Assembly: GCA_022772675.1 (NCBI GenBank)
Contig: JALEZW010000059.1
Coordinates: forward strand, 1 to 64,000
DNA from: Agathobacter sp.
Lineage (GTDB): Bacteria > Bacillota > Clostridia > Lachnospirales > Lachnospiraceae
Direction: 5' to 3'
Length of the DNA stretch: 64,000 nt
Shown here: piece by piece, positions 24,716 to 33,477 of the stretch
How positions within the stretch are numbered: the first letter of the stretch is position 1
Layout of the letters: every line of letters begins with the position of its first letter
The notes under the pieces: generated by a model
Database searches by the model: none
What the model was told of the DNA's origin: nothing
The model's input: the letters and a program-made list of their open reading frames with translations, nothing else
Translations under genes and position numbers: made by a program

Positions 24716-25610
24716 TACCCTATTTTATTCAATTAAGCAGGGCGTAAAAAATATATTCCGGAATAAAATGTTTTCACTTGCATCCATTGCAACGATGGCG
24801 GCATGTATTTTTATGTTCGGACTGTTTTATATCATTATTACAAACTTTAATGCTACGGTACATTCTATTGAAAAGGGCGTATCCGTAACGGTGTTTTTTG
24901 ATAAAGGACTTACCGATGCAGAAATAAGGGTAATTGGTGAGAAAATCAACAAACGGGCGGAAGTAAGAAAGAGCGAATATGTATCGGCAGAGGAAGCCTG
25001 GAAAGATTATAAAAAAGTGTATTTTCAGGGAAAGGAAGATCTGGCAAAGGGATTTACAGACAATCCCCTTGCAAATTCTGCTCATTATCAGGTCTTTTTA
25101 AATGATGTTTCCATGCAGGATTCCCTTGTTGCTTATTTGAATGGTCTTCCGGGAGTCCGGGAGGTAAAAAAATCCGCTCAGGTTGCCAATACACTGACGG
25201 ATTTCAACAAACTGCTGGGATATGTGTCCGGAGGAATTATTCTGATTCTTCTTTGTGTTGCAGTCTTTTTGATCAGCAATACGGTAACCGTTGGTATTTC
25301 CGTGCGAAAAGAAGAGATTGCCATTATGAAGCTTATCGGTGCAACGGATTTTCTTGTCAGGGCACCCTTTGTCGTGGAAGGTATGGTAATTGGAATGATT
25401 GGAGCAGCAATTCCACTGGTTCTGTTATATTTTATGTATCAGAAGATTATAGTATATATTGCAGAGAAGTTTAGCTTTATCGGCTCGATGATTGTCTTTG
25501 AACCGGTTCATACCGTATTTGCGACATTGATTCCGGTGGGAGTGATTCTTGGTGCCGGCATTGGTTTTTTGGGAAGTCAGATGACAATACGCAAACATTT
25601 AAAGGTATAA
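24705..25610 (+). CDS. ftsX: Cell division protein FtsX
   Basis: 301-residue membrane partner of FtsE. A first membrane segment lies at about 22-45, an extracellular loop of about 120 residues follows ('VTVFFDKGLTDAEI'), then three membrane segments in the C-terminal FtsX/MacB domain with 'VTVGISVRKEEIAIMKLIGA' near 195, the family hallmark. The extracellular loop contacts wall hydrolases or their activators. Starts inside ftsE. Next downstream is a C-terminal processing protease rather than the M23 peptidase often present in Firmicutes. Confidence 0.95.
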   Translation: MKINTLFYSIKQGVKNIFRNKMFSLASIATMAACIFMFGLFYIIITNFNATVHSIEKGVSVTVFFDKGLTDAEIRVIGEKINKRAEVRKSEYVSAEEAWKDYKKVYFQGKEDLAKGFTDNPLANSAHYQVFLNDVSMQDSLVAYLNGLPGVREVKKSAQVANTLTDFNKLLGYVSGGIILILLCVAVFLISNTVTVGISVRKEEIAIMKLIGATDFLVRAPFVVEGMVIGMIGAAIPLVLLYFMYQKIIVYIAEKFSFIGSMIVFEPVHTVFATLIPVGVILGAGIGFLGSQMTIRKHLKV

Positions 25611-25617
25611 AAAGAGG

Positions 25618-25644
25618 GACCATGCTGCAGGGGCATGGTCTTTT
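25618..25644 (+). terminator. Intrinsic terminator after ftsX
   Basis: GACCATGC (25618-25625) pairs with GCATGGTC (25633-25640), followed by TTTT. The T-run is short, so some read-through to ctpA is possible. Confidence 0.7.
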
Positions 25645-25715
25645 CACATTCTCTGACAGAAGGTAACTGTTCGTTTCATATAAAAGAACAGCTGCAAAAC
25701 AAGGAGTGAAGAAAA

Positions 25716-27002
25716 ATGGAAAAAAATCAGAATGATTTTGAATTATCAGAGTTAGAGCCTAGGAAAAAGGAGAGAAAATTTGGAACCGGTTTAGCAGTGG
25801 GAATAATTGCCGGGATACTTGCGACAGGAATCGGAACCTCTCTTGCTGTAAATTTATATACGAAGGCCACAGACAATTATCTGATTCTTGGACCGAAAAA
25901 TGTACATACGGCATCAAAAAATGATGTACTGGATGCAAAAACAGAGAAAAAAATAGAAGAATTGCTTTCTTATGTGGATTTGTATTATAATGATACTTAC
26001 AAAGAGGATGATATCAGGGATGCTATTTATAAGGGAACAATGAGCGGCCTGAAAGATCCTTATTCTGTCTATTACACAAAGGATGAGTATAAGAGTTTAA
26101 ATGAGCAGACCTCCGGAGCATATTATGGAATTGGTGTGCTTTTGAGTCAGAATCCGGATACAATGAAAGTAACTGTCTCGAAAGTGTTTGGAAAAACACC
26201 TGCAGAGGAAGCCGGACTTCGGGCGGAGGATCAAATTGTGAAGGTGGAGGACTGCGATTCCTCCAGTGTGCAATTGTCTGAACTGGTGAAGAAAATCCGC
26301 GGAGAGGAAGGTACCAAAGTCCATCTTAAGATTTACCGTCCATCCACGAAAGAGACTCTGGAAGTGGATGTGGAGCGTAAAAATGTAAATATTCCAAGCG
26401 TGGAGGCCAGGATGCTTTCCGATGGAATCGGTTATATTCAGATCAGCGAATTTCAGAATAATACTGTGTCACAGTTTAAGAAAGAGATGGAGAAACTGAA
26501 ACAGCAGGATATGAAGGGACTGATTGTGGATGTCCGGGGAAATCCGGGTGGACTTGTTTCCTCCGTTACGGAAATTCTTGATGAAATCCTTCCGGAAGGA
26601 ACAACGGTCTATACAGAGGACAAATATGGAAGAAGAAAGACCTATCAGTCCGACAGTTCCTGTGAGAAATATCCAATGGCAGTGCTGGTGGATAAAAACA
26701 GTGCAAGTGCCTCTGAGATTTTTGCCGGTGCCATAAAGGATTACAATTATGGTACCCTGATTGGAACCAAAACCTTCGGAAAGGGGATTGTGCAGTCAGT
26801 ATTTCCATTGAAGGATGGAACCGCAATTAAGCTCACCACTGCCAAATATTATACCCCTAAGGGAAATTATATTCATGGTGTGGGGATTGAGCCGGATATT
26901 AAGCTGGAATACAACTACAGTGGTCCGAAGGATGAGGATTATGATATGAAATATGACAACCAGCTTCAGAAGGCAATTCAGGTGGTGAAGGATAAATTAT
27001 AA
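25716..27002 (+). CDS. S41 family C-terminal processing protease
   Basis: 428 residues, extracytoplasmic serine protease with a single N-terminal membrane anchor (about 25-48). A PDZ domain spans about 130-220 ('YGIGVLLSQNPDTMKVTVSK'). The catalytic domain contains 'GLIVDVRGNPGGLVSSV' near 270 and the Ser-Lys dyad in 'NSASASEIFAGAIKDY' (about 328) and 'GTKTFGKGIVQ' (about 352). Such CtpA/CtpB proteases trim or degrade envelope proteins. Its place after ftsEX is common in Firmicutes. AAGGAG precedes the start. Confidence 0.92.
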   Translation: MEKNQNDFELSELEPRKKERKFGTGLAVGIIAGILATGIGTSLAVNLYTKATDNYLILGPKNVHTASKNDVLDAKTEKKIEELLSYVDLYYNDTYKEDDIRDAIYKGTMSGLKDPYSVYYTKDEYKSLNEQTSGAYYGIGVLLSQNPDTMKVTVSKVFGKTPAEEAGLRAEDQIVKVEDCDSSSVQLSELVKKIRGEEGTKVHLKIYRPSTKETLEVDVERKNVNIPSVEARMLSDGIGYIQISEFQNNTVSQFKKEMEKLKQQDMKGLIVDVRGNPGGLVSSVTEILDEILPEGTTVYTEDKYGRRKTYQSDSSCEKYPMAVLVDKNSASASEIFAGAIKDYNYGTLIGTKTFGKGIVQSVFPLKDGTAIKLTTAKYYTPKGNYIHGVGIEPDIKLEYNYSGPKDEDYDMKYDNQLQKAIQVVKDKL

Positions 27003-27067
27003 ATTTTCCCTGTAACTGAATTGCAACTACCCACTTAAAGTTTATGAAAAAGCTGACAGGATGACAG

Positions 27068-27565
27068 ATGAAAAAAGAAATAAGAAGAAATATGTGGAGG
27101 GCAGCAGCGACTGTTTTGGTGGTGGCATGGATGATCCTTATATTTTCCTTTTCGGCTCAGCCGGATACGGAGTCATCCCAAATCAGCGGACGTGTAAGTT
27201 ATCGTCTGGTGGAAACAGCAAACCGTTTATTCCATAAGGGAATGACGGAAAAACAGATGGAGGCTGCTGCACTAAAAATTGATTATCCGGTGCGCAAGAC
27301 AGCGCATATGACAGAGTATGGAATTCTGGCTGTTCTTATCCTGCATATGCTATGGGCATATGGATGGAGAGGAAAACTATTCTTATCCTCACTTTTCATG
27401 ACTGGGGCATATGCCTGCACGGATGAGTTTCACCAGTTATTTATTCCGGGGCGTGCCGGAAGATTTACGGATGTTCTGATTGATTCTGCCGGAGCCTGTA
27501 TTGCTTTGGCTTTTGCGGAATTAATCATACATATATACAAAAAAATTAAAAACAGAAAGAGGTGA
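27068..27565 (+). CDS. VanZ family protein
   Basis: 165-residue membrane protein with about four segments. Diagnostic motifs are 'IFSFSAQPDTESSQISG' near 25, 'RKTAHMTEYGILAVL' near 80 and 'DEFHQLFIPGRAGRFTDVLI' near 120, the VanZ core. VanZ gives low-level teicoplanin resistance in enterococci; the role of stand-alone homologues is not known. The prfB start lies five bases after its stop, so they are co-transcribed. Confidence 0.88.
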   Translation: MKKEIRRNMWRAAATVLVVAWMILIFSFSAQPDTESSQISGRVSYRLVETANRLFHKGMTEKQMEAAALKIDYPVRKTAHMTEYGILAVLILHMLWAYGWRGKLFLSSLFMTGAYACTDEFHQLFIPGRAGRFTDVLIDSAGACIALAFAELIIHIYKKIKNRKR

Positions 27566-27569
27566 TACT

Positions 27570-28710
27570 GTGGTAGAATTAGATAATTTTAAGAGCCTGC
27601 TGCAAAGCTATAGGGCTCCGCTGCAGGAAGTGAGGGATTCACTTTGACTTAGCTGGCAAAAAGCAGCGGATTGAAGAGCTGGAGCGGAAAATGGAAGAAC
27701 CGGATTTCTGGAATGATCCGGAGGGTTCTCAGGGAAAAATGAAGGAGCTGAAAAGCTTAAAGGACGATGTGGCAACTGTCGGGAATCTGGAGCAGCAGTA
27801 TGATGATATTGAAACCATGATTGAAATGGGATATGAGGAAAATGACCCCTCCCTGATTCCGGAAATTCAGGAGATGCTTACGGAGTTTGAGAATACCTAT
27901 GAGGGAATCCGTATGAAAACTCTGCTGTCAGGAGAATATGACAGAAATAATGCAATTTTATCATTACATGCAGGAGCGGGGGGCACGGAGTCCTGCGACT
28001 GGGCATCCATGCTGTTTCGCATGTATTCCAGATGGGCTGATAAAAAAGGTTTTTCTCTGGAGGTGCTTGATTCTCTGGATGGAGATGAGGCGGGAATTAA
28101 ATCCATCACCTTTCAGGTTAATGGTGAAAATGCCTATGGTTATCTGAAATCGGAAAAAGGAGTTCACAGGCTGGTGCGTATTTCTCCCTTTAATGCGGCA
28201 GGAAAACGTCAGACTTCTTTTGTATCCTGTGATGTGATGCCGGATATTGAGGAGGATGTGGATGTAGAAATTAAGGATGAGGATATTCGTATAGATACCT
28301 ACCGCTCCAGTGGTGCGGGAGGCCAGCATATCAATAAGACATCCTCTGCAATCCGAATCACCCATTATCCAACCGGTATAGTGGTACAGTGCCAGAACGA
28401 GCGCAGCCAGCACATGAATAAAGATAAAGCCATGCAGATGTTGAAGGCAAAGCTGTATCTTTTAAAACAGGAGGAAAACGCAAAGAAAGAAGCGGGAATC
28501 CGCGGCGAAGTGACAGAGATTGGCTGGGGCAATCAGATTCGTTCTTATGTCATGCAGCCCTATACGATGGTTAAGGATCACCGGACCGGAGTGGAAACCG
28601 GAAATGTGGATTCCGTTATGGATGGCGGCTTGGATTTGTTCATAAACGGATATTTAAAATGGTTAAGTCTTGGCTGTCCGAAATCCATGGAGGATGAAGA
28701 CGAAGGATAA
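27570..28710 (+). CDS. prfB: Peptide chain release factor 2, expressed by programmed +1 frameshift
   Basis: RF2 ends translation at UGA and UAA. The gene starts at GTG 27570 (AGAAAGAGGTG upstream), 25 codons are read, and then CTT TGA C at 27642-27648 forces a +1 shift to reach the main frame beginning with GAC at 27646. A Shine-Dalgarno-like GAGGGA lies just upstream of the slip site, as in other prfB genes. The shift is autoregulatory, because low RF2 lets the ribosome pause at the UGA. The total is about 379 residues. 'RISPFNAAGKRQTS' contains the S-P-F that reads UGA, and 'GAGGQHINKTSSA' the G-G-Q that triggers hydrolysis. An annotation starting at 27691 would miss the N terminus. Confidence 0.96.
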
Positions 28711-28782
28711 ACACAAAGAAACAGATATCGAAACAAATGATAATTATGTCAGATAGTGACAGGAATTGATAAGGAGGAGATT

Positions 28783-30006
28783 ATGGGACTTATTAAAGCA
28801 GCAGCGCAGGCAGTGGGAGGTGCATTTGCTGACCAGTGGCTGGAAGTGTTTGAGGCAGATAATATGGGAGACCAGACGGTATTTGCCAGCGGAGTCAGAA
28901 TCAGAAAGGGACAAAATAAAAAAGGAACTGACAATACTGTGTCAAACGGTTCACTGATTCACGTGTATGACAATCAGTTTATGATGCTGGTGGATGGCGG
29001 CAGGATTGTGGATTATACTGCAGAACCGGGGTATTATAAAGTGGATAATTCATCTCTGCCATCCCTTTTTAACGGTCAGTTTGGGGACAGCTTAAAGGAT
29101 GCTTTTGACCGAATCCGTTTTGGAGGAGAGACTCCCAAGGCACAGAAGGTTTTCTTTATCAATCTTCAGGAAATCAAGGGAATTAAGTTTGGAACACGCC
29201 AGCCAATCAACTATTTTGATTCCTTTTACAATGCGGAGCTGTTTCTGCGTGCCCACGGAAGTTATTCCATCAAGGTGGTAAATCCCCTGCAGTTCTATGC
29301 ACAGGCGATTCCCAGAAACAGAGACCGGGTAGAGATTACGGATATCAATGAGCAGTATATGTCTGAGTTTTTAGAGGCACTGCAGTCTGCCATCAATCAG
29401 ATGTCGGCAGACGGAATCCGGATTTCCTTTGTGACCAGCAAGGCAAGAGAACTGGGACAGTATATGTCCAGGGTGCTGGATGAGGAATGGAATAAAGAAC
29501 GGGGCATGGAAATACAGGCGGTGGGACTTGCCAGCATTTCTTATGACGAGGAATCCCAGAAGCTGATCAATATGAGAAATCAGGGGGCAATGCTTTCTGA
29601 CGCTGCGGTACGTGAGGGGTATGTTCAGGGAGCTGTGGCCCGGGGAATGGAGGCGGCAGGCTCCAACGCAAATGGTGCAATGGCAGGATTTATGGGAATG
29701 GGCATGGGAATGAATGCTGCCGGTAATATGATGGCATCTTCCTCAGCTACAAATCTTGCCCAGATGCAGATGCAGCAGAACAACGGGGCGTATGCAGCAG
29801 GAGCTGTTCAGACACCTCAAAACGGTGCAAAGACACAGCAGCAGGCAGGTTCATGGAGGTGCTCCTGCGGGCAGGAAAACAGCGGTAAGTTTTGCAGCAA
29901 CTGTGGAAAACCGGCACCCCAGGCAGAGTGGAGGTGTTCCTGCGGACAGGTAAATATGGGCAATTTCTGCAGTAACTGTGGAAAAAAGAGAGAGGATAAT
30001 GTCTGA
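28783..30006 (+). CDS. SPFH-domain protein with two C-terminal zinc ribbons (YdjI-like)
   Basis: 407 residues. The N-terminal 290 residues form an SPFH/virion-core-like domain ('DQWLEVFEADNMGDQTVFAS', then 'LRAHGSYSIKVVNPLQFYAQ'), as in Bacillus YdjI, which is recruited to membranes in stress responses. A Met/Gly/Ala-rich stretch (about 290-345) leads to two nearly identical zinc ribbons, each C-x-C-G-x7-F-C-S-N-C-G. No membrane segment is seen. The ATG at 28783 follows AAGGAGG; an in-frame start at 28756 overlaps that site. Function is uncertain. Confidence 0.82.
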   Translation: MGLIKAAAQAVGGAFADQWLEVFEADNMGDQTVFASGVRIRKGQNKKGTDNTVSNGSLIHVYDNQFMMLVDGGRIVDYTAEPGYYKVDNSSLPSLFNGQFGDSLKDAFDRIRFGGETPKAQKVFFINLQEIKGIKFGTRQPINYFDSFYNAELFLRAHGSYSIKVVNPLQFYAQAIPRNRDRVEITDINEQYMSEFLEALQSAINQMSADGIRISFVTSKARELGQYMSRVLDEEWNKERGMEIQAVGLASISYDEESQKLINMRNQGAMLSDAAVREGYVQGAVARGMEAAGSNANGAMAGFMGMGMGMNAAGNMMASSSATNLAQMQMQQNNGAYAAGAVQTPQNGAKTQQQAGSWRCSCGQENSGKFCSNCGKPAPQAEWRCSCGQVNMGNFCSNCGKKREDNV

Positions 30007-30098
30007 TTCCCCTTGCAAGAGGAGAGTTCTTGTGTTAAAATCTTTCGAGTAAATACACATGTCGGTCACAGAAAGACAACTCGAAAGGGGAAATTGAG

Positions 30099-30542
30099 AT
30101 GGATGAAAATACATCTTTCTTCGTACTAAGAGCAAAGGCAGTGCCGGAGGTTCTGCTTAAAGTTGTGGAGGCAAAACGGCTTCTGGAATCCGGAAAGGTG
30201 GATTCTGTGCAGGAGGCTACGGAAAGAGTAGCAATCAGCAGAAGTTCTTTCTACAAATATAAGGATGATATTTTTCCCTATCATGAAAATGAGAAAGGAA
30301 AAACCGTTAACATGGTAATCCAGCTGGATGATGAGCCTGGAATCCTGTCAACAGTTTTGAAAACCATCGCAGAGTTTAAGGCCAATGTTCTGACGATTCA
30401 CCAGAGCATTCCGGTAGATGGAATCGCATCTTTGTCCTTAAGTATTGATGTGTTTCCGGAGACGGGAGAGGTGGAAGACATGAAAAACAGTATTGAGTCT
30501 TTACAGGGGATTCATTACGCAAAAATTTTAGCCAGGGAGTAA
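30099..30542 (+). CDS. ACT-domain protein (PheB/UPF0735-like)
   Basis: 147 residues. A helix-turn-helix-like N-terminal part ('VQEATERVAISRSSFYKYKD') is followed by an ACT domain ('VNMVIQLDDEPGILSTVLK' at about 70-90, ending 'IESLQGIHYAKIL'). The family is found beside homoserine dehydrogenase or prephenate dehydratase genes and probably senses an amino acid. Here the homoserine dehydrogenase starts five bases after its stop. As that enzyme lacks its own ACT domain, this protein may supply regulation in trans; this is inference. Confidence 0.87.
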   Translation: MDENTSFFVLRAKAVPEVLLKVVEAKRLLESGKVDSVQEATERVAISRSSFYKYKDDIFPYHENEKGKTVNMVIQLDDEPGILSTVLKTIAEFKANVLTIHQSIPVDGIASLSLSIDVFPETGEVEDMKNSIESLQGIHYAKILARE

Positions 30543-30547
30543 AAAAG

Positions 30548-31741
30548 ATGAAGATAGCAGTTATGGGATACGGCACGATCGGATCCGGTGTCGTAGATGT
30601 ATTACGTATTAACAGAGACAAAATTGCACAGCGTGCCGGAGAACCGATTGAAGTGAAATATATTCTTGACCTTCGTGATTTCCCGGGAGATCCGATGGAA
30701 AATTACATTGTTCATGATTATCAGACTATCGTAAATGATCCGGAAATCGGCATTGTAGTGGAAACCATGGGAGGCGTGGAACCGGCATATACCTTTGTAA
30801 AGGCAATGCTTGAAGCAGATAAGCAGGTGGCAACCTCCAACAAAAATCTGGTTGCGGCAAAGGGAGCAGAGCTGATTAAAATCGCCAGGGAGCACAATGT
30901 AAACTTCCAGTTTGAAGCCAGTGTGGGAGGCGGTATCCCCATCATCCGGCCACTTAACAAGTGCCTGACTGCCGATGAAATTGAAGAAATTACAGGTATT
31001 TTAAACGGCACCACAAACTACATGCTGACCAAGATGGCCGATGAAGGGGCGGATTTTGATGCTGTATTAAAAGATGCACAGGCGAAGGGATATGCAGAAA
31101 AAGATCCCACGGCAGATATTGAAGGACATGATCCCTGCCGCAAGATTGCGATTCTGACATCCCTTGTATGTGGACAGCAGGTGGATTTTGAGGATATTCA
31201 CTGTGAGGGAATCACTTCTATTACCCCGGAGGATTTTAAGTATGCAGAAGTGATGAACCGCTCTATCAAACTGCTGGCATCCAGCCGTAAGGCTGGCGGA
31301 AGCTACAGCTGTATGGTTGCCCCCTTTATGATTGATTCCAATCATCCACTCAGTGGAGTTAACGGTGTGTTTAATGGAATTTTCGTCCATGGAAATGTGC
31401 TGGGGGATGCCATGTTCTACGGCAGCGGCGCAGGAAAACTTCCCACTGCCAGCGCTGTCGTTGCAGACATTGTGGATATGACAAAACACAAAAATACAAA
31501 TATTTACATCGACTGGAAGCCGGAAAAACTGGAACTGGTTGATTACAAAGACAGCAGGAACCGTTTCTTTGTCCGCACTGTTTCCGACAAAGAGAGTATT
31601 GCCGGTGCATTTGGAACTGTTTCCTATGTGGACGCAGGCATTGCCGGAGAAATCGGTTTTACAACAGAAGAGATGACAGAGGCAGAATTTGAAAAGGCTG
31701 CAGCGCAGATTGAAGTACGAAACCGAATCCGCCTTGGATAG
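30548..31741 (+). CDS. hom: Homoserine dehydrogenase
   Basis: 397 residues. Reduces aspartate semialdehyde to homoserine for threonine and methionine synthesis. The NAD(P)-binding start 'AVMGYGTIGSGVVDVL', 'ATSNKNLVAAKGAELI' near 98, and the catalytic-domain signature 'TGILNGTTNYMLTKMADEGADF' region with Lys and Asp residues near 205 ('DPTADIEGHDPCRKIAIL') are present. Many homologues carry an extra C-terminal ACT domain of about 80 residues, which is absent here. Operon with the ACT-domain protein. The ComF frame begins within its last 50 bases. Confidence 0.94.
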   Translation: MKIAVMGYGTIGSGVVDVLRINRDKIAQRAGEPIEVKYILDLRDFPGDPMENYIVHDYQTIVNDPEIGIVVETMGGVEPAYTFVKAMLEADKQVATSNKNLVAAKGAELIKIAREHNVNFQFEASVGGGIPIIRPLNKCLTADEIEEITGILNGTTNYMLTKMADEGADFDAVLKDAQAKGYAEKDPTADIEGHDPCRKIAILTSLVCGQQVDFEDIHCEGITSITPEDFKYAEVMNRSIKLLASSRKAGGSYSCMVAPFMIDSNHPLSGVNGVFNGIFVHGNVLGDAMFYGSGAGKLPTASAVVADIVDMTKHKNTNIYIDWKPEKLELVDYKDSRNRFFVRTVSDKESIAGAFGTVSYVDAGIAGEIGFTTEEMTEAEFEKAAAQIEVRNRIRLG

Positions 31742-32450
31742 AATTTTAGAAATTTTGTTTCCGCCCCGGTGTTTTGTGTGTGACAGACTGCTGGATACTT
31801 TGGATATCCAGGCTGGAAGAAAAATTCACAGAGTATGCAGGGGAAAATTAGAACCGGTAAAACAGCCTTTTTGTTTCCACTGCGGATGCCCGCTTCCTGA
31901 TGAGGGGGCAGAGTACTGCAGCGACTGCAGAAGAAAACATTCGTGTATTGAACAGGGACGGGCCCTTTTCGTGTATCGCGGCACGATTCTTAAATCCATG
32001 TATCGTTTCAAATATGCAAACCGCCGAAGATATGCGGCTTTTCTGGCAGAGGAGGCGGCAGCTCGTTACGGTGACTGGTTTAAAGAGAAGGAAATTGAGG
32101 TAATTGTTCCGGTTCCAATGTTTCGGAAAAAGAAGCGGCAAAGAGGCTATAATCAGGCAGAATTATTTGCACGGAAGATTTCCGAATATACAGGTATTCC
32201 GTGCAAATCTCATATGGTCCGCAGAATAAGAAACACACTTCCGCAGAAGGAACTTGGCGACAGGGAGCGGGAGAAGAATGTGAAAAGTGCTTTTCAGATA
32301 TCGGATTTTGTAGTACAACATAAGAAAATTCTGATTGTGGATGATATTTATACAACCGGAGCTACAGTTGAGGCAGTAGCGGAGGTGTTGCATAAGGCAG
32401 GGGTTGAACAGATTTATGTTTTGTCAGCCTGTATTGGCAAGGGTTTTTAG
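31689..32450 (+). CDS. ComF family protein (phosphoribosyltransferase-type)
   Basis: Up to 253 residues. An N-terminal zinc-binding part ('CFVCDRLLD' and 'CFHCGCPLPDEGAEYCSDC') is followed by a PRTase fold with 'FKYANRRRYAAFLAEE', 'RGYNQAELFARKI' and the phosphoribosyl-binding loop 'ILIVDDIYTTGATVEAV' near 215. ComFC is needed for DNA uptake in Bacillus. The start is uncertain: TTG 31689 lies inside hom, and TTG 31734 would better fit the usual 'LFPxRC' opening; neither has a strong ribosome site, so coupling to hom is likely. Next comes a YvyF-like gene, as in Bacillus. Confidence 0.87.
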   Translation: MKRLQRRLKYETESALDRILEILFPPRCFVCDRLLDTLDIQAGRKIHRVCRGKLEPVKQPFCFHCGCPLPDEGAEYCSDCRRKHSCIEQGRALFVYRGTILKSMYRFKYANRRRYAAFLAEEAAARYGDWFKEKEIEVIVPVPMFRKKKRQRGYNQAELFARKISEYTGIPCKSHMVRRIRNTLPQKELGDREREKNVKSAFQISDFVVQHKKILIVDDIYTTGATVEAVAEVLHKAGVEQIYVLSACIGKGF

Positions 32451-32460
32451 GAGGTAGCGT

Positions 32461-32868
32461 ATGGATGTAACAAATTGTAAATCTTGTGGGCGTCTTTTTA
32501 ATGCAATTGGGAGGGAAAGGCTTTGCCCGGCCTGTAAAAAGGCTCTGGAGGAAAAATTTCAGACGGTGAAAGCCTATTTGGAGGAGCATCCGGATACTTC
32601 TGTAGAACAGACGGCTGCGGATAACGATGTGACGATGAAACAGATCCGTCAGTGGGTGAAGGAGGAGAGGCTGATTCTTTCTTCCGCAACAGTTGCAGGA
32701 ATTGTCTGTGAAAAATGCGGAAAACCCATCCGGACAGGACGTTTCTGTGATAAGTGCAAGGAGAATATGGCTTCTCAATTGGAAAGTATGTATGATAAGC
32801 CAAAGCCGGGGGCGGATATCAAAACGGCGGAACCGGGAGGAAACCGCATGCGATATTTGAAAAATTAA
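32461..32868 (+). CDS. YvyF-like flagellar operon protein
   Basis: 135 residues with zinc-knuckle pairs at both ends: 'NCKSCGRLFNAIGRERLCPAC' region at the start (C-x2-C and C-x2-C) and 'CEKCGKPIRTGRFCDKCK' near 80. The middle 'DVTMKQIRQWVKEERL' resembles a helix-turn-helix. This matches the family annotated as flagellar operon protein YvyF. In Bacillus it sits between comFC and flgM; here the operon ends after it without flgM or flgK. Regulatory role is plausible but unknown. Confidence 0.82.
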   Translation: MDVTNCKSCGRLFNAIGRERLCPACKKALEEKFQTVKAYLEEHPDTSVEQTAADNDVTMKQIRQWVKEERLILSSATVAGIVCEKCGKPIRTGRFCDKCKENMASQLESMYDKPKPGADIKTAEPGGNRMRYLKN

Positions 32869-32912
32869 TGGGACGATTCAGATTCTCTTAGAATAGATAC
32901 AAATCAGGAAAG

Positions 32913-32956
32913 ATGAAAGACCTTTTTCAGAAGAAGAAAGTCTTTCATTTTTTTTG
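32913..32956 (+). terminator. Intrinsic terminator after the YvyF-like gene
   Basis: ATGAAAGAC (32913-32921) pairs with GTCTTTCAT (32940-32948), followed by eight Ts. Confidence 0.8.
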
Positions 32957-32984
32957 CTACACAAAAACTTAACAATTCAGGTGT

Positions 32985-33012
32985 TTGAAATTGAACGTAT
33001 CTATGATATAAT
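32985..33012 (+). promoter_or_regulatory. Candidate promoter of the cdaA-glmM operon
   Basis: TTGAAA (32985-32990) and TATAAT (33007-33012) are 16 bases apart. It lies 54 bases before the first gene of a run of closely spaced genes to 38400. Confidence 0.6.
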
Positions 33013-33065
33013 ATAAAATAATGTGTTATTGTGTCCAAATATAAAGTGCAAAATGGAGCAGGCAT

Positions 33066-33464
33066 ATGATTAACGAAAAAAGGGTAGAAGAGCTGTACCG
33101 CATGGCGGTTTATGATGAAAATGATGACAAAAAATACCACCAGATGGGGGAATATTACATGTGGGATTACGTGGGAAAGGAACTGTTAAAAAGTTTCTTT
33201 TCGGGAACGTGTGCCTTTGCTCTTCTGGTTGTTTTTGTGGCACTGGGAAATCTGGATGGTGTCGTTTCACTGGTGAATCAGATGAATCTCAGAAATCTTG
33301 CAGTAATTATTATCGCAGGCTATGTCGGTTTTCAGGTAATATATCTTATGATCACGGGGGTACTCTATGCCATAAGGTACAGGGAGGGCCACCGTAGTCT
33401 TCACAATTATGAAGTTCACCTGAAAAGAGCACGCCGAATGCTTCGACGGAAGGGAAAGCGATAG
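33066..33464 (+). CDS. Small membrane protein of unknown function
   Basis: 132 residues. A charged N-terminal part of about 40 residues is followed by two membrane segments (about 45-65 'CAFALLVVFVALG' and 78-102 'LAVIIIAGYVGFQVIYLMI') and a very basic C-terminal tail ('HLKRARRMLRRKGKR'). I do not recognise a family. It is the first gene of the operon leading to cdaA and is followed after 13 bases by another membrane protein, which suggests an envelope-related role. Confidence 0.7.
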   Translation: MINEKRVEELYRMAVYDENDDKKYHQMGEYYMWDYVGKELLKSFFSGTCAFALLVVFVALGNLDGVVSLVNQMNLRNLAVIIIAGYVGFQVIYLMITGVLYAIRYREGHRSLHNYEVHLKRARRMLRRKGKR

Positions 33465-33477
33465 TCAGGGAGGGTTT

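Noticed and set aside
27570-27691. prfB considered as a broken gene because of the in-frame TGA
   Set aside because: The CTTTGAC slip site and upstream Shine-Dalgarno-like element are those of the programmed frameshift known in most bacterial prfB genes.
30007-30098. Possible T-box or riboswitch leader in front of the ACT-hom operon
   Set aside because: The gap is only 92 bases, without a terminator hairpin or T-box sequence.
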